Notes: generated by a model not told the origin, from the letters alone. 64,000 nt of DNA from Vibrio genomosp. F10 str. ZF-129 (GCF_000287055.2 NZ_AJYQ02000094.1:1-64000), one strand, 5' to 3'; counted from the first letter of the stretch, positions 1 through 10,624 are shown. Program-made: numbers and translations.

Positions 1-643
1 TCGCGCTACTTACCCAGCGCATCGTACGCGCCACGACAGGTGCACGTTGGCGCTCATCAATGGTCAATAGACCGTTACGGGAACTCATCGCCAAGCCATC
101 CATTTCACGAACCGTAGGGACGCCGATGATTTGTGTATCTATGGCGAGATCGGTCGTCATTTGACGAATGACCGCCAACTGTTGGAAGTCTTTTTCGCCA
201 AAACAAGCGAAGTCAGGCTGAACAATATTAAACAGCTTAGTCACGATGGTTGCTACGCCACGAAAATGCCCAGGGCGAGATGCACCTTCTAGCATGGTTG
301 AGAGAGTCGGCACTTCAACAGAGGTTTGCTTGTCTAAGCCTTGTGGATACATCACTTCAGGCGTTGGGGTAAAGACCAGTTCAACGCCTTCTGCAGCAAG
401 TTTAGCCACATCGTCTTCGAGTGTTCTTGGGTAGTTAGCCAGATCATCGGCGCGTTCAAATTGCATCGGGTTGACAAAAATACTGACGACCACAATATCG
501 GCATGCTCACGAGCGTTTTTAACCAGTGTGATGTGTCCTTCATGCAGGTTTCCCATTGTAGGGACAAAAGCGACGCTCCGACCATCGCGTTTGTATTGCT
601 TTATCTGTTCTCTAACGTGTGCGATTTCAGAAAAAATATTCAT
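1..643 (-). CDS. panC: Pantothenate synthetase, C-terminus beyond the window
   Basis: Joins pantoate and beta-alanine with ATP to make pantothenate, the coenzyme A precursor; cytoplasmic. The frame runs from ATG at 643 off the left edge with no stop, giving 214 codons of a family usually about 280 residues long. Visible signatures are the nucleotide-binding HEGH at residues 34-37 (in [12 protein letters not shown]), the NPMQF segment, the FGEKDFQQL segment and an MSSRN motif near the visible end, all typical of PanC. It lies 11 bases downstream of panB on the same strand, so the two are almost certainly co-transcribed as in other gammaproteobacteria. The start is set by a GGGAG-like ribosome site just upstream, inside the panB end region. 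Nothing odd is seen; only the last quarter is missing because of the window edge. Confidence 0.96.
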   Translation of the reverse strand, partial: MNIFSEIAHVREQIKQYKRDGRSVAFVPTMGNLHEGHITLVKNAREHADIVVVSIFVNPMQFERADDLANYPRTLEDDVAKLAAEGVELVFTPTPEVMYPQGLDKQTSVEVPTLSTMLEGASRPGHFRGVATIVTKLFNIVQPDFACFGEKDFQQLAVIRQMTTDLAIDTQIIGVPTVREMDGLAMSSRNGLLTIDERQRAPVVARTMRWVSSA

Positions 644-654
644 AGTAGAACTCC

Positions 655-1449
655 CTAGGCGATAGTATGCGCTTCATCAGGGAAAGCGCCACTTTCCACG
701 TCACGGATATATTTTGCTACCGCTGAACGCATGTCACCAGTTTCAGCAAGGAAGTTTTTCGAGAACCTAGGCATGTAATTGGCTGAAATACCGAACATAT
801 CGTGCATCACTAGAATTTGTCCGTCAGTCACATTACCAGCACCAATACCGATAACAGGAACGTCAAGAACTTGAGTGATACGCTCAGCAAGCCCTGCGGG
901 AACACACTCAAGCAGGACAATTTGAGCACCAGCCTGTTGCAAGGCTAGGGCATCTTTGACCATACGATCGGCATGTTCTTGATCGCGACCTTGAACTTTA
1001 TAACCACCAAAAATATTCACAGACTGAGGGGTGAGGCCTAAGTGAGCACAAACAGGCACCGCACGCTCTGTCAGCATCTTAACGGTATCGACTAACCAGT
1101 CGCCACCTTCAATCTTCACCATGTTGGCACCGGCTTGCATAAGCTTTGCTGCGCTCTCACAAGCCTGTTCTGGAGTGGCATAACTCATGAATGGCATATC
1201 AGCCATTAACAAGCTGTTTGGGCTACCAGCGCGAACACAGCGCGTGTGGTAAGCAATATCTTCAACTGTGACGGGTAACGTATCACTTTTACCTTGTAAA
1301 ACCATGCCCAGTGAATCACCAACCAGCAGTACGGGCATCTCTTGGCTTTCAAATAGCTGTGCAAAACTGGCGTCATATGCGGTAGAGGTTGCGAATTTAC
1401 GACCTTCTTGTTTGCATTTAATTAGGTCGTTGATTGTGATTTTTTTCAT
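655..1449 (-). CDS. panB: 3-methyl-2-oxobutanoate hydroxymethyltransferase
   Basis: Transfers a hydroxymethyl group from methylene-tetrahydrofolate to ketoisovalerate, giving ketopantoate, the first committed step of pantothenate synthesis. The 264 residues equal the E. coli enzyme in length. The magnesium ligands known for the family fall at the same numbers here: D45 (in VGDSLG), D84 (in MADMPF) and E114 (in KIEGG), and the catalytic glutamate is E181 (in LLECVPAG). It sits between folK, 23 bases upstream, and panC, 11 bases downstream, all on the minus strand. The run pcnB-folK-panB-panC is a classical linkage, and here folK and panB both concern folate-linked chemistry. No promoter is visible in the short gap, so it is read as part of the upstream operon. 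Confidence 0.98.
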   Translation of the reverse strand: MKKITINDLIKCKQEGRKFATSTAYDASFAQLFESQEMPVLLVGDSLGMVLQGKSDTLPVTVEDIAYHTRCVRAGSPNSLLMADMPFMSYATPEQACESAAKLMQAGANMVKIEGGDWLVDTVKMLTERAVPVCAHLGLTPQSVNIFGGYKVQGRDQEHADRMVKDALALQQAGAQIVLLECVPAGLAERITQVLDVPVIGIGAGNVTDGQILVMHDMFGISANYMPRFSKNFLAETGDMRSAVAKYIRDVESGAFPDEAHTIA

Positions 1450-1472
1450 CAGTTTTCCTTACAAGGCGTTGG

Positions 1473-1958
1473 CTATGATTGCCAAGTTCTGAGCCCGTTA
1501 AGATCCACTTTATTCAGTAGTTCTTGCAGCTCTGTCCCATCTGGGAGGGTTAAATTTGGTGCGATTTCTGCGAGCGGGTAGAGAACAAACTCACGCTCTT
1601 TCATTCCATAATGAGGAACGACAAGACGCTCGGAATCGATCACTTCATTGCCATAAAGAATGATGTCTAGATCTAAAGTTCGCGGACCCCAACGATCATC
1701 TTTACGGACGCGCCCTTGCTCTTGCTCGATTGCTTGTGTGCAATCGAGTAATTCAAATGGCGTTAATTGTGTTTCTATTGCAACCACAGCGTTGATATAG
1801 TCAGGTTGATCTTGAGGCCCCATCGGGCTGCTGCTATAAAGTTGTGATGCGCTCAGTTTTGATGAATTAGGCAGGTGCTTTAACGCCTCGATGGCGTCGT
1901 TCGCTTGGCCTACAGGGTCGGCAAGATTACTGCCGACCGCAATGTACGCGATCACCAT
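1473..1958 (-). CDS. folK: 6-hydroxymethyl-dihydropterin pyrophosphokinase
   Basis: Transfers pyrophosphate from ATP to hydroxymethyl-dihydropterin, the step before dihydropteroate synthase (folP lies at the other end of this window). At 161 residues it matches the single-domain enzyme (E. coli 159). Recognisable are the N-terminal IAVGSNLADP, the SSPMGPQDQPDYINAV substrate loop, and the metal and ATP segment around RWGPRTLDLDI with the paired aspartates of the family. Its ATG at 1958 shares a base with the pcnB stop codon (TAATG overlap), which points to translational coupling to pcnB. Confidence 0.97.
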   Translation of the reverse strand: MVIAYIAVGSNLADPVGQANDAIEALKHLPNSSKLSASQLYSSSPMGPQDQPDYINAVVAIETQLTPFELLDCTQAIEQEQGRVRKDDRWGPRTLDLDIILYGNEVIDSERLVVPHYGMKEREFVLYPLAEIAPNLTLPDGTELQELLNKVDLNGLRTWQS

Positions 1959-3304
1959 TATTCAGGTTTGCTCTTTTTCTTACGATTATTTTTACGACGG
2001 CGATAAGGCGTTTTGGACCCTGTTTCTTCAAGTTCAGCTGCCATCGTTTGGCGGGTATTGCGACTTGCACTTTGGAAGGTTGCCCACCAAGTCGCGAGTT
2101 CTTTGGTTTGTCCTCCTTCCACTTCCCCACGCATTTCTAGGAAATCGTAACCCGCACGGAACTTATTTAATTCTGTTAATCTAAATGCTCGTTTTCCGTT
2201 GCGACGAGGCAGGCGAAGTTGCAACTGCCAAATCTCACGAATTGTTGCAGTGTGGCGTCTTGGTATCGCAATGGTTTTCACCTGAGCATCCAAGATGATA
2301 TTGCTGGCTTCCATGATCGCATCATAGTGGCCCAGTTTACGCTCGCTCATCAATTGATCTGCCAAGGTATTGAGTGGATACCAAAGCATGGCCGCAAACA
2401 TAAAGGCTGGGTTGATTCGTTTACCATCTTCAATTCGAAGATCGGTTGAGTCAAAGACCAGATCCAACATCTGCTCTGTTGGTGAAGAATAATCCTCAGT
2501 AAAGTGATCGGCAATAACAGGGAACATTTGCTGAAATAGGTTGTACTCACGCATCAGGTGATAGGTTTCAAGCCCATTACCAGATTGCAGTAATTTGAGT
2601 GATTCTTCATAAAGGCGAGCAGAAGGGATACCTTGTAGCAAGGGAGCCAGATCTTCGATTGGCGCTGCAGTATCTTCTTCAATATCAAAATCAAGTTTTG
2701 CGGCAAAGCGAATCGCTCGCAGCATACGCACAGGATCTTCGCGGTAGCGAACTTCAGGGTCGCCAATCAGTCGGATCAGCTTATCTTCCAGATCTTCTAC
2801 ACCACCCGCATAGTCATGAATGCTGTAGTCGCTGATGTTGTAATACATCGCGTTGATAGAAAAATCGCGTCGTTCAGCATCTTCATCAATGCTGCCATAG
2901 ACATTGTCACGCAGCAGCATGCCTTCGTCTGACTGAGCTGATACGTTCTTGCTTGGCTCTTGGTGGTGACCTCGAAACGTCGCCACTTCAATAATATCTC
3001 GGCCGAACATGATGTGTGCTAATCGGAAACGGCGACCAATCAGACGACAGTTTCTAAATAGATGCTTAATTTGCTCAGGAGTCGCATTTGTCGCGATATC
3101 GAAATCTTTTGGTGCAAGATCCAATAGTAAGTCGCGAACGCCACCTCCAACGAGGTAAGCTTCAAAACCAGCGCCATTGAGTCGGTATAGCACCTTTAGA
3201 GCGTTGTCACTGATTTGCTTGCGTGAAATATTGTGCTCTTGTCGAGTAAGAACATTCAATGCAAGGTCTGGAAATTGGCTTGGTGTATATTCGTTATTAT
3301 TCAT
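1958..3304 (-). CDS. pcnB: Poly(A) polymerase I
   Basis: Adds poly(A) tails to RNA 3' ends and so promotes decay by the degradosome and polynucleotide phosphorylase. The 448-residue protein has the class II nucleotidyltransferase head: AYLVGGGVRDLLL near residue 50, then the DFDIATNATPEQIKHLF segment with the catalytic aspartates. The RRDFSINAMYYN and GDPEVRYREDPVRMLRAIRFAAKL stretches follow, and the C-terminus ends in a strongly basic tail (RRRKNNRKKKSK) as in PcnB rather than in CCA-adding enzymes. E. coli PcnB uses a non-ATG start; here ATG at 3304 gives a sensible length, but I cannot exclude a slightly earlier start. It heads the pcnB-folK-panB-panC run and lies 87 bases after gluQ. Confidence 0.95.
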   Translation of the reverse strand: MNNNEYTPSQFPDLALNVLTRQEHNISRKQISDNALKVLYRLNGAGFEAYLVGGGVRDLLLDLAPKDFDIATNATPEQIKHLFRNCRLIGRRFRLAHIMFGRDIIEVATFRGHHQEPSKNVSAQSDEGMLLRDNVYGSIDEDAERRDFSINAMYYNISDYSIHDYAGGVEDLEDKLIRLIGDPEVRYREDPVRMLRAIRFAAKLDFDIEEDTAAPIEDLAPLLQGIPSARLYEESLKLLQSGNGLETYHLMREYNLFQQMFPVIADHFTEDYSSPTEQMLDLVFDSTDLRIEDGKRINPAFMFAAMLWYPLNTLADQLMSERKLGHYDAIMEASNIILDAQVKTIAIPRRHTATIREIWQLQLRLPRRNGKRAFRLTELNKFRAGYDFLEMRGEVEGGQTKELATWWATFQSASRNTRQTMAAELEETGSKTPYRRRKNNRKKKSKPE

Positions 3305-3391
3305 GTGCTTCTGGCAATATTGGCTTAAACCAAGGTTGCTTTAGTTGGTGATAATTTGCCTAGTAAGGCCTAATTTGGGGCTAATAATAGC

Positions 3392-4291
3392 CTAAGACGC
3401 GCCGTTTGAGAATCTTGCTGTGCTTGCCATAGTCTTTGGCAGTTGCTGCAAGGACCAATTTTGGCATCCCCATGTTAATAATTCGTCTATCGTTGCTTGA
3501 CGAATATGTACATCAATATCGAACCCCAAAAAGGACATTGCCTCGAGCAACGTCTCTAGTGGTTGTTGATTATTCAACGCTGGAGCATGGTTTTGCTTGG
3601 ATAACTTATTACCGTGTTGATCGACGACGAGAGGTAAATGTACATAGCTGACCTCTGACTTTCCCAAAGCACGATACAGGTTGATTTGTCGACCTGTTGG
3701 CTCGATAAGATCCGCACCTCTAACGACTTCGGTCACACCTTGCTGAATATCGTCTAATACGACGGCAAGGTTGTAAGCGTACAATCCATCACGTCGCTTA
3801 ATAATGAAATCTTCATCAGCCAGAGCTTGAGGAATATCAATATGACCATAGTTTACGTCAACAAAGTGATTGATGGCATGATGAACTTTAAATCGTACTG
3901 AGCACGGTTTATCGGGAGTGCGCGCTTTATCTCGACAAGTTCCAAGATAAAAGCCTCCGGATTGCTTAATCTGTTTGCGTGTGCATTGGCAATAGTAAGC
4001 CTCTTTTGAACTTAACCATTGCTCGATTTGCTGTTGATAATATGGGTGGCGCTCACTTTGATAAACAACGGTATCATCCCAATGAAGATGATAAGCCTCT
4101 AAGGTGTTTAAAATGAGATCGGAGGCGCCTGCCATTTCTCTAGGTGGGTCGAGATCTTCCATTCTCACTAGCCATTTTCCATGATGAGATTTTGCTTGAA
4201 AATAACTCCCCAGAGCAGCGACCAAAGAGCCAAAATGTAATGGACCCGAAGGGGAAGGTGCAAATCGACCCACATAACTCATCATATTCAC
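3392..4291 (-). CDS. gluQ: Glutamyl-Q tRNA(Asp) synthetase
   Basis: A truncated glutamyl-tRNA synthetase paralogue that attaches glutamate to the queuosine base at position 34 of tRNA(Asp), without a tRNA anticodon-binding domain. The 299 residues carry the class I signature RFAPSPSGPLHFGSLVAAL at the N-terminus, a cysteine pair CQC plus a later YLGTC typical of its zinc site, and a KLSKQN segment replacing KMSKS. The protein ends soon after the catalytic domain, as expected for GluQ and unlike GltX. It follows dksA on the same strand, but a clear terminator at 4308-4330 separates the two. Confidence 0.95.
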   Translation of the reverse strand: MNMMSYVGRFAPSPSGPLHFGSLVAALGSYFQAKSHHGKWLVRMEDLDPPREMAGASDLILNTLEAYHLHWDDTVVYQSERHPYYQQQIEQWLSSKEAYYCQCTRKQIKQSGGFYLGTCRDKARTPDKPCSVRFKVHHAINHFVDVNYGHIDIPQALADEDFIIKRRDGLYAYNLAVVLDDIQQGVTEVVRGADLIEPTGRQINLYRALGKSEVSYVHLPLVVDQHGNKLSKQNHAPALNNQQPLETLLEAMSFLGFDIDVHIRQATIDELLTWGCQNWSLQQLPKTMASTARFSNGAS

Positions 4292-4307
4292 CTGATATCA
4301 AAACCAC

Positions 4308-4330
4308 AAAAAGGGAGCATAAGCTCCCTT
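4308..4330 (-). terminator. Terminator between dksA and gluQ
   Basis: On the minus strand, AAGGGAGC and GCTCCCTT form an 8-bp stem with a 4-base loop, followed by a U-rich run. It lies just after dksA and just before gluQ. Such a terminator in the dksA-gluQ gap has been described in Shigella, where it limits gluQ expression; the role here is inferred. Confidence 0.85.
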
Positions 4331-4364
4331 TACAAACAAAGGCTAGTCGTCACAAAAGCTAGGT

Positions 4365-4811
4365 TTAACCTTGCATCTGCTTTTCTTTAATCTCAGACAG
4401 TGTTTTACAGTCGATACAAAGATCAGCAGTTGGACGAGCTTCTAAACGGCGTATACCAATTTCCACGCCACAAGATTCGCAAAAACCAAAGTCGTCTTCT
4501 TCGATCTTGTTGAGTGTTTTCTCGATCTTTTTGATCAAACGACGTTCACGGTCACGGTTACGAAGTTCTAAGCTAAATTCTTCTTCTTGAGATGCACGGT
4601 CAACGGGATCTGGGAAATTTGCTGCTTCGTCTTGCATATGGTGAACAGTACGATCAACTTCAACTCTCAGTTGGTTGCGCCATGCGGATAAAATTTTTGT
4701 AAAATGAGCGACCTGCTCAGGTGACATGTATTCTTCACCCTGCTTTGCTTGGTATGGCTCAACCCCTGCAATGGCTAGGATGCCTATCGCTTTTTTCTTT
4801 AATTCTGGCAT
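4365..4811 (-). CDS. dksA: RNA polymerase-binding transcription factor DksA
   Basis: Binds the secondary channel of RNA polymerase and, with ppGpp, tunes rRNA and amino-acid promoters. The 148-residue sequence has the long coiled-coil hairpin whose tip reads [14 protein letters not shown], with the conserved acidic residues that reach toward the active site. The C-terminal four-cysteine zinc finger is CESC...CIDC with the invariant [15 protein letters not shown] between. It is close to identical to the E. coli protein over this half. A 133-base gap separates it from sfsA upstream, enough for its own promoter, and a strong terminator follows. Confidence 0.98.
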   Translation of the reverse strand: MPELKKKAIGILAIAGVEPYQAKQGEEYMSPEQVAHFTKILSAWRNQLRVEVDRTVHHMQDEAANFPDPVDRASQEEEFSLELRNRDRERRLIKKIEKTLNKIEEDDFGFCESCGVEIGIRRLEARPTADLCIDCKTLSEIKEKQMQG

Positions 4812-4944
4812 GCAGCATCTCCTACTAATACCTAGTCAACTGTTTGAGCAGTCTATTTTTAGGCGGCTATCTATAGCAAAAAGAAACGGGCGACGCAAAT
4901 CTTGAATAGCAAACTTTTTATCAATGTGAACATCACATCACTTT

Positions 4945-5664
4945 CTACTCATTATTGATAAAATCAACAGCAGAAATAAGTTTGATTCCTGATTCAGAAA
5001 TCTGAGCTTTGTAGCACAGGACTTCTACACCTTGCTCTATTGCTTGGTTTAGTAAATATGAATAGTTTGCGTCTATATGGAGTGCTGCTGATACTTTTTC
5101 AATCCCTGAGTGTAAAACAGTGAATAAAAGTACTGCTCTGCTTCCATTTTTCGCCATTTCCGTGAGCTCTCTCAAATGCTTCTGACCACGAGTGGTCACG
5201 GAATCAGGAAAGTAGCCCTGCCCATCGTTATCTTCATCTAATAGAGTGACGCTTTTTACCTCTATATAGCATTTTGGCTTAGTTTCTGAATTGAGCAAGA
5301 TATCGATACGACTATTTTCGCTACCGTACTTTACTTCTGTTTTTAATTCATCGTAACCAGTGAGCTCTTGAATCACGTTATTTTGAATCGCTTCAACCGC
5401 CAAATGGTTCGCTTTAGCCGTGTTGACACAAATCCAATCACCTCGCTGGGTTTGAGTGAGCTCCCAACTGTTCGGGTACTTGCGTTTTAAGTTATCCGAT
5501 GTTGAATACCAGACGGTGTTACCCGCATCAGCACAGCCTGTCATGGCACCTGTGTTTGCACAATGGATCGTGCGTATCGATTGATCAGGCAGCTGAATGT
5601 CAGCCAAGAAGCGCTTGTAACGCTTGAGTAAAATCGCTGATTCAAGAGGTGGATTAAAATGCAT
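4945..5664 (-). CDS. sfsA: Sugar fermentation stimulation protein homologue SfsA
   Basis: SfsA family protein; in E. coli extra copies restore maltose use in a strain with an altered CRP, and DNA binding has been reported, but the molecular function is not settled. I place the start at ATG 5664 (MHFNPPL), because this aligns with the E. coli start (MEFSPPL) and gives 239 residues, the usual length. An upstream extension to 5784 would run through the divergent hrpB start and lacks similarity. Family segments are HCPNTGAMTG-like (here [16 protein letters not shown]), [23 protein letters not shown] and [12 protein letters not shown]; the last three resemble a restriction-endonuclease-like core (D...ExK). 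It is transcribed away from hrpB, with the start codons only about 20-55 bases apart. Confidence 0.93.
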   Translation of the reverse strand: MHFNPPLESAILLKRYKRFLADIQLPDQSIRTIHCANTGAMTGCADAGNTVWYSTSDNLKRKYPNSWELTQTQRGDWICVNTAKANHLAVEAIQNNVIQELTGYDELKTEVKYGSENSRIDILLNSETKPKCYIEVKSVTLLDEDNDGQGYFPDSVTTRGQKHLRELTEMAKNGSRAVLLFTVLHSGIEKVSAALHIDANYSYLLNQAIEQGVEVLCYKAQISESGIKLISAVDFINNE

Positions 5665-5717
5665 TTTTACTGTTTTTATGTACAATGGTGCCCTCATTAC
5701 ATCATAAGGCGTCTCCA

Positions 5718-8192
5718 TTGTCTTCATCGATTCCATTGCCGATAGAAAGTGTGATCCCTGAATTGCTCTCAGGCCTTCAATCACACAATCAATTGATTCT
5801 TAAAGCGGCCCCTGGCGCGGGTAAATCCACGTTTTTCCCACTGCAATTAATTAAAGCAGGGGTGTTTTCGCGCAAAATCATCATGCTTGAACCTCGTCGA
5901 CTAGCGGCGAGAAATATTGCAGGCTATCTTGCCCAGCAATTGGGGGAAAAGGTCGGTGAGCGGGTCGGGTACCGTGTACGTGGGGAAACGAAAGTAAGCC
6001 GTGATACTCAACTGGAAATCGTGACCGAAGGGATCATGACTCGGATGTTGCAATCGGACCCTGAACTTTCTGGAATTGATTTACTGATATTCGATGAATT
6101 TCACGAGCGAAGTATTCATGCTGATACATCATTGGCCTTGAGCCTTGAGGTGCAAGAAGCGTTAAGGGATGACCTTCATATTGTGGTGATGTCAGCAACG
6201 CTCGATCAAACAGCGTTAACCACTCTGCTTCCTCAGGCGAAATATGTGGAGTCGCATGGGCGAAGCTTTCCTGTTGAATATCGTTATCATGATTTAAAAC
6301 CCCACGATTACCTAATTCCAACGATCGTTAAACAGATACAGCATTTAATGGCCACTGAGCAGGGCTCTTTGCTGGTTTTTCTGCCTGGACTATCAGCCAT
6401 AAAAAATGTGGCTGAAAAACTTGGCGATCTGGCCAGTGATGTGTCTATTTTTCCGTTGTATGGTCAACTTACTTTCTCTGAACAGCAAAAGGCGATAGCC
6501 CCCTTGAATGGGAATCAGAGAAAAATCGTATTGGCGACGAACATTGCAGAAACCTCGCTAACCATTGAAGGGATCCGCTTGGTTTTGGATTGTGGCCTCG
6601 AGCGCGTCGCTAAGTTTGATCTTAAAACTGGGATCACTAAGTTAGAGCAAGTCAGAATAGCGCAGTCCTCCGCAGAGCAACGAGCAGGGCGAGCAGGGCG
6701 ATTAGAGCCAGGGATTTGTGTGCGGCTATACAGCGAGGGGCACCTCAATCAACAGCCTGCGGTTCCTGTTGCTGAAATTATGCACTCGGATCTTTGTCCA
6801 TTAGCAATGGAACTTGCACAATGGGGTGCGTATGAAGCCAGTGAATTAAAGTGGCTCGATGCTCCTCCTGATGTTGCGCTGACACAAGCTCGGCAGTTGT
6901 TAGTATCGCTTGAACTTATGAATGATCAGCGTCAGCTAACATCGCTGGGAAAACAGGCTCATCAATTTGGTTTGGAGCCAAGAATTGCAAGTATGTTGGT
7001 GAAGTCCCTACAAGGCGATGAAGCGCTATTCCAGACGGCCATCATCGTTGCAGCCTTAATTGAAGAGCCCGAGCGAAACATATTAGATCTGCAAGACAGC
7101 CTTTATCGTCTAAAGCAAGGAAGCCACCAAAAAGCTCGAACCATTTTGAAGCGAGCAGATCAGCTTGCCGCTAAGTGCCAACAGCGCTTTTCTTTACCGA
7201 GGGTTGAAGAGCGTTTTGTCGCCATCGCTCTGAGCCTTGCCTTTCCCGATCGTGTCGCTCAAGCGCGTACCATAGGAAGTGGAAAATTCGTTCTTGCGAA
7301 TGGTCACGGGGCTGAAGTGGATCAGGCGCACAGCTTGTCGGATAGCGAATATCTAGTGGCCATAGATTTAATGCGCAGTCAGCACAATTCGAGTCGAATC
7401 TTTTTGGCGGTGGAGCTTGATATCCGTTTGTTACAGAAGCAATTTCCTTCGATGTTTGTCGCTCAAGAAGTAGTCGAATGGAATGAAAACAAAGGCCGAT
7501 TGATTGGCGAAGAGCAAGTAAAGCTTGCGAACTTGGTGATCACTCGACAACCGCTGACTCAGTTGGATAAACAAAAAATGACCGAAGCATTACTTGGTTA
7601 TGTAAAGCAAAAAGGGCTTTCGGTATTAAATTGGTCGCAATCGGCTAACGATTTATTGGTTCGTATTCGCTGTGGCGCAGCTTGGTTACCTGATCTTTCT
7701 TGGCCTGCAATGGATGAAGCGAGCCTATTAAAGGAACTCGATGTATGGCTGGCACCTTATATGGTAGGAGTGACTTCGTTAAAAGGCTTAAAGGGCATTG
7801 ATCTGGTGCCTGTGTTATTGGCAAGACTCGGTTGGCCTTTGAGTAAAGAGATCGATCAGTACTTACCCGTTTCTCATCAGTTACCCACCGGAACCAAGAA
7901 GAGGATTCGTTATGAAGTGGGTTGTGAGCCGATATTGTCGGTCCGAATGCAAGAGATCTTTGGTGAGCACGATTCCCCGGTTATTGCCAATGGACAAAAG
8001 AAAATTGTTTTAGAACTCTTGTCTCCAGCTCAGCGCCCCTTGCAAGTGACTCAAAATTTGGCTTCTTTTTGGGCCGGTTCATACAAAGAAGTACAAAAAG
8101 AGATGAAGGGTCGATACCCCAAACACGTGTGGCCAGATGATCCTGCCAACCATGTCGCGACTAGAAAAACAAAACGGCACTTTAATTCATAA
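5718..8192 (+). CDS. hrpB: ATP-dependent helicase HrpB (DEAH-box)
   Basis: DEAH-family helicase of unsettled cellular role; the paralogue HrpA acts on stalled ribosomes. I choose TTG at 5718 ([17 protein letters not shown]), since this matches the E. coli start (MSSLPVAAVLPELL) and has AAGG about ten bases upstream; an ATG at 5685 is in frame but has no ribosome site and overlaps the sfsA promoter space. Motifs in order: Walker [34 protein letters not shown] (the DEAH position), [24 protein letters not shown] and QRAGRAGR. The C-terminal HrpB domain ends in the family signature [18 protein letters not shown]. The length of 824 residues is normal. mrcB follows after 50 bases, an arrangement shared with E. 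coli. Confidence 0.95.
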   Translation: MSSSIPLPIESVIPELLSGLQSHNQLILKAAPGAGKSTFFPLQLIKAGVFSRKIIMLEPRRLAARNIAGYLAQQLGEKVGERVGYRVRGETKVSRDTQLEIVTEGIMTRMLQSDPELSGIDLLIFDEFHERSIHADTSLALSLEVQEALRDDLHIVVMSATLDQTALTTLLPQAKYVESHGRSFPVEYRYHDLKPHDYLIPTIVKQIQHLMATEQGSLLVFLPGLSAIKNVAEKLGDLASDVSIFPLYGQLTFSEQQKAIAPLNGNQRKIVLATNIAETSLTIEGIRLVLDCGLERVAKFDLKTGITKLEQVRIAQSSAEQRAGRAGRLEPGICVRLYSEGHLNQQPAVPVAEIMHSDLCPLAMELAQWGAYEASELKWLDAPPDVALTQARQLLVSLELMNDQRQLTSLGKQAHQFGLEPRIASMLVKSLQGDEALFQTAIIVAALIEEPERNILDLQDSLYRLKQGSHQKARTILKRADQLAAKCQQRFSLPRVEERFVAIALSLAFPDRVAQARTIGSGKFVLANGHGAEVDQAHSLSDSEYLVAIDLMRSQHNSSRIFLAVELDIRLLQKQFPSMFVAQEVVEWNENKGRLIGEEQVKLANLVITRQPLTQLDKQKMTEALLGYVKQKGLSVLNWSQSANDLLVRIRCGAAWLPDLSWPAMDEASLLKELDVWLAPYMVGVTSLKGLKGIDLVPVLLARLGWPLSKEIDQYLPVSHQLPTGTKKRIRYEVGCEPILSVRMQEIFGEHDSPVIANGQKKIVLELLSPAQRPLQVTQNLASFWAGSYKEVQKEMKGRYPKHVWPDDPANHVATRKTKRHFNS

Positions 8193-8242
8193 CGAAAGAG
8201 CAATGTCGTAAAAGCAATAATTAAAAGCAATGATGGACAGTA

Positions 8243-10624
8243 ATGACGGATAAAAAGACCCCAACCAAGAAGTCAACGACCAAAAAGGCCACTTCAAAAA
8301 AGAAAACGTCAGCAAGGAAACCTGCTGCGGGTAAAGCGACGCGCAAGAAAAAGACCGTGAATCAACGCTCATGGCTAAAGTTGCTGTGGAGCTTTGGTTG
8401 GAAAGCGAGCCTTGCAGGGTTGGCACTGTTGATTTTTGTCGGCGTGTATCTCGATAGCGTTGTAAAACAAAAATTTGAAGGACAGCTATTTAGCTTACCC
8501 ACGGTTGTGTACGCAAGGATTATGACCATCACGCCAGGATCGTCAGTATCGGTTAAGCAGTTAAGTAATGAGCTGGATGTACTCAATTATCGTAAGGTGA
8601 GGCAGCCGCGACACCCTGGGGAATATTCTTCGTCTTCAACCAAATTAGAGATGATTCGTCGTCCGTTCGAGTTTTCTGATGGACCAGAGCCGTCACGCCA
8701 CGTCATGGTGCATTTTAACGACAGTGGTGTGGATCGCATTCAATCTTTGGAGAAAAACGGCAATTTAGGTTACCTGCGCATCGACCCTAAGATGTTAGGA
8801 ATGTTAGAAAAAAACACGGATGAACAAAGACTCTTTCTAAGGCGGAATCAATTTCCCGAGGTGATGGTTGATGCTCTTCTTGTGACCGAAGACCGTCATT
8901 TCTATCAACATGATGGCGTCTCTCCTGTGGCGATTGCACGAGCGATGGTGGTGAATGTTAAAGCCGGGCGAACGGTGCAAGGTGGTAGTACGTTAACGCA
9001 ACAGTTATCTAAAAACCTGTTCTTATCGAGCGACAGAACCTTATGGCGTAAAGTGAGAGAAGCGTATATCGCGCTGATTTTAGATTATCGCTACAGCAAA
9101 GATCGTATTTTAGAAGCGTACCTGAACGAGGTGTACCTTGGGCAAAGTGGCGGTGAAGCGATACATGGATTTGGCCTTGCTTCTCGTCTTTATTTTGGTC
9201 AACCCATTGATGAATTAAGAATCGATCAACTGGCACTGTTGGTTGGTATGGTAAAAGGTCCGTCGTATTACAACCCTATCCGCCATCCCGAACGAGCAAA
9301 AACGCGCCGAGATTTAGTGCTGAGATTGATGATGCAACAGGATATTTTAACCGCACAGCAATACGATCAGGCGGCCAGTCGACCGTTAGATATTCAAGAT
9401 AACCCTAGAATTGCGAGTCGTCAGCCTGCGTACTTCCAACAGGTTAATATTGAGCTTAAAGAAAAAGTGGGCAGTGCATTTCAGTCTCAAATGGGCTTAC
9501 GGGTATTTACATCACTCGATCCTGTGTCTCAGAAAGAACTGGAAAAAGCGATAGCAACCAAAATCCCTGAACTGGCTAAAAAAGCCGGAAATTCTTTAGA
9601 AGGCGCGGCCGTCGCGGTCGATCGTCATAGCGGAGAAATTCGAGCCATGGTGGGGGGGAAGCGAACGGGTTACGATGGTTTTAATCGCGCACTGAATGCC
9701 AGCCGTCAAATTGGTTCATTGGCTAAGCCAGCTGTGTATCTAACGGCTTTAGAAGCGCCTGAACAATACAATCTAGCCACAACGCTTCAAGACAAGCCCA
9801 TCAGCTTAAAAGGCAGTAAAGGCAATGTCTGGTCACCGAGAAACTATGATCGCCAATTTAGAGGTGAAGTACCACTGTATGAAGCGCTGTCTAAGTCTCT
9901 CAATGTTCCTACGGTTCAATTAGGGATGAAACTCGGTATTCCAGCCGTCATGGATACACTAGAAAAACTGGGGGTCGACCGCTCTGAAATTCGCCCCGTT
10001 CCATCGATGTTCTTAGGGTCGTTTACGTTGACGCCTTTTCAAGTGGCGCAAATGTACCAAACCTTGACAAACTCTGGTAAAAAAGCGCAATTATCAGCAC
10101 TGAGATCGGTGTTAGATCAGGAAGGAAACGTACTTTATGAATCGATTCCAAGGGTTCAGAAAAGAGTGTCTCAGCAAGCGGCGTGGCTCACTACTTATGC
10201 CATGAAGTTGGCCGTTGTTGAAGGCACAGGGCGGTATTTGCATGGGCCGTTTTCTTGGGCTGCGTTGGCTGGAAAAACAGGAACCAGTAACGATACTCGC
10301 GATAGCTGGTTTGTTGGGGTTGATGGCCGAGAAGTGACGGCGATTTGGCTGGGTCGAGATGATAATCAACCAACAAAACTGACGGGTTCAAGTGGGGCGC
10401 TGCGAGTGTACTCGGAGTATTTAACGAACCGTATTCCTGAGCGTCTCGTCTTACCCTGGCCCCAAGAAATCAGTACGATTGGTTTTAATAAAACGCCACA
10501 GGGGGCATTAGAGATTGAGTGCAATAGTGACTTTAAATTACCCATGTGGGATCCCAAAGGAATCATCAAGCAAAATTGTGGAAGCAAACCTGCGGGATGG
10601 TTGAAAAAGATATTCACATGGTAG
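8243..10624 (+). CDS. mrcB: Bifunctional peptidoglycan synthase PBP1b
   Basis: Class A penicillin-binding protein of the inner membrane that polymerises lipid II and cross-links peptides. It has a short, very basic cytoplasmic tail (residues 1-45, rich in K, T and S), one membrane segment (about 55-75), a UB2H-like region, then the glycosyltransferase domain with EDRHFYQHDGV and QGGSTLTQQLSKNLFL. The transpeptidase domain has the nucleophile motif SLAK (in QIGSLAKP), SLN (in LSKSLNVP) and KTGTS (in AGKTGTSNDTRDSWF). The 793 residues are a little shorter than E. coli PBP1b, mainly in the tail. All catalytic motifs are intact. Confidence 0.97.
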   Translation: MTDKKTPTKKSTTKKATSKKKTSARKPAAGKATRKKKTVNQRSWLKLLWSFGWKASLAGLALLIFVGVYLDSVVKQKFEGQLFSLPTVVYARIMTITPGSSVSVKQLSNELDVLNYRKVRQPRHPGEYSSSSTKLEMIRRPFEFSDGPEPSRHVMVHFNDSGVDRIQSLEKNGNLGYLRIDPKMLGMLEKNTDEQRLFLRRNQFPEVMVDALLVTEDRHFYQHDGVSPVAIARAMVVNVKAGRTVQGGSTLTQQLSKNLFLSSDRTLWRKVREAYIALILDYRYSKDRILEAYLNEVYLGQSGGEAIHGFGLASRLYFGQPIDELRIDQLALLVGMVKGPSYYNPIRHPERAKTRRDLVLRLMMQQDILTAQQYDQAASRPLDIQDNPRIASRQPAYFQQVNIELKEKVGSAFQSQMGLRVFTSLDPVSQKELEKAIATKIPELAKKAGNSLEGAAVAVDRHSGEIRAMVGGKRTGYDGFNRALNASRQIGSLAKPAVYLTALEAPEQYNLATTLQDKPISLKGSKGNVWSPRNYDRQFRGEVPLYEALSKSLNVPTVQLGMKLGIPAVMDTLEKLGVDRSEIRPVPSMFLGSFTLTPFQVAQMYQTLTNSGKKAQLSALRSVLDQEGNVLYESIPRVQKRVSQQAAWLTTYAMKLAVVEGTGRYLHGPFSWAALAGKTGTSNDTRDSWFVGVDGREVTAIWLGRDDNQPTKLTGSSGALRVYSEYLTNRIPERLVLPWPQEISTIGFNKTPQGALEIECNSDFKLPMWDPKGIIKQNCGSKPAGWLKKIFTW

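Noticed and set aside
693..1492. Frames on the plus strand across panB and similar shadow frames elsewhere
   Set aside because: They lie opposite strongly conserved genes and have no ribosome sites or recognisable domains.
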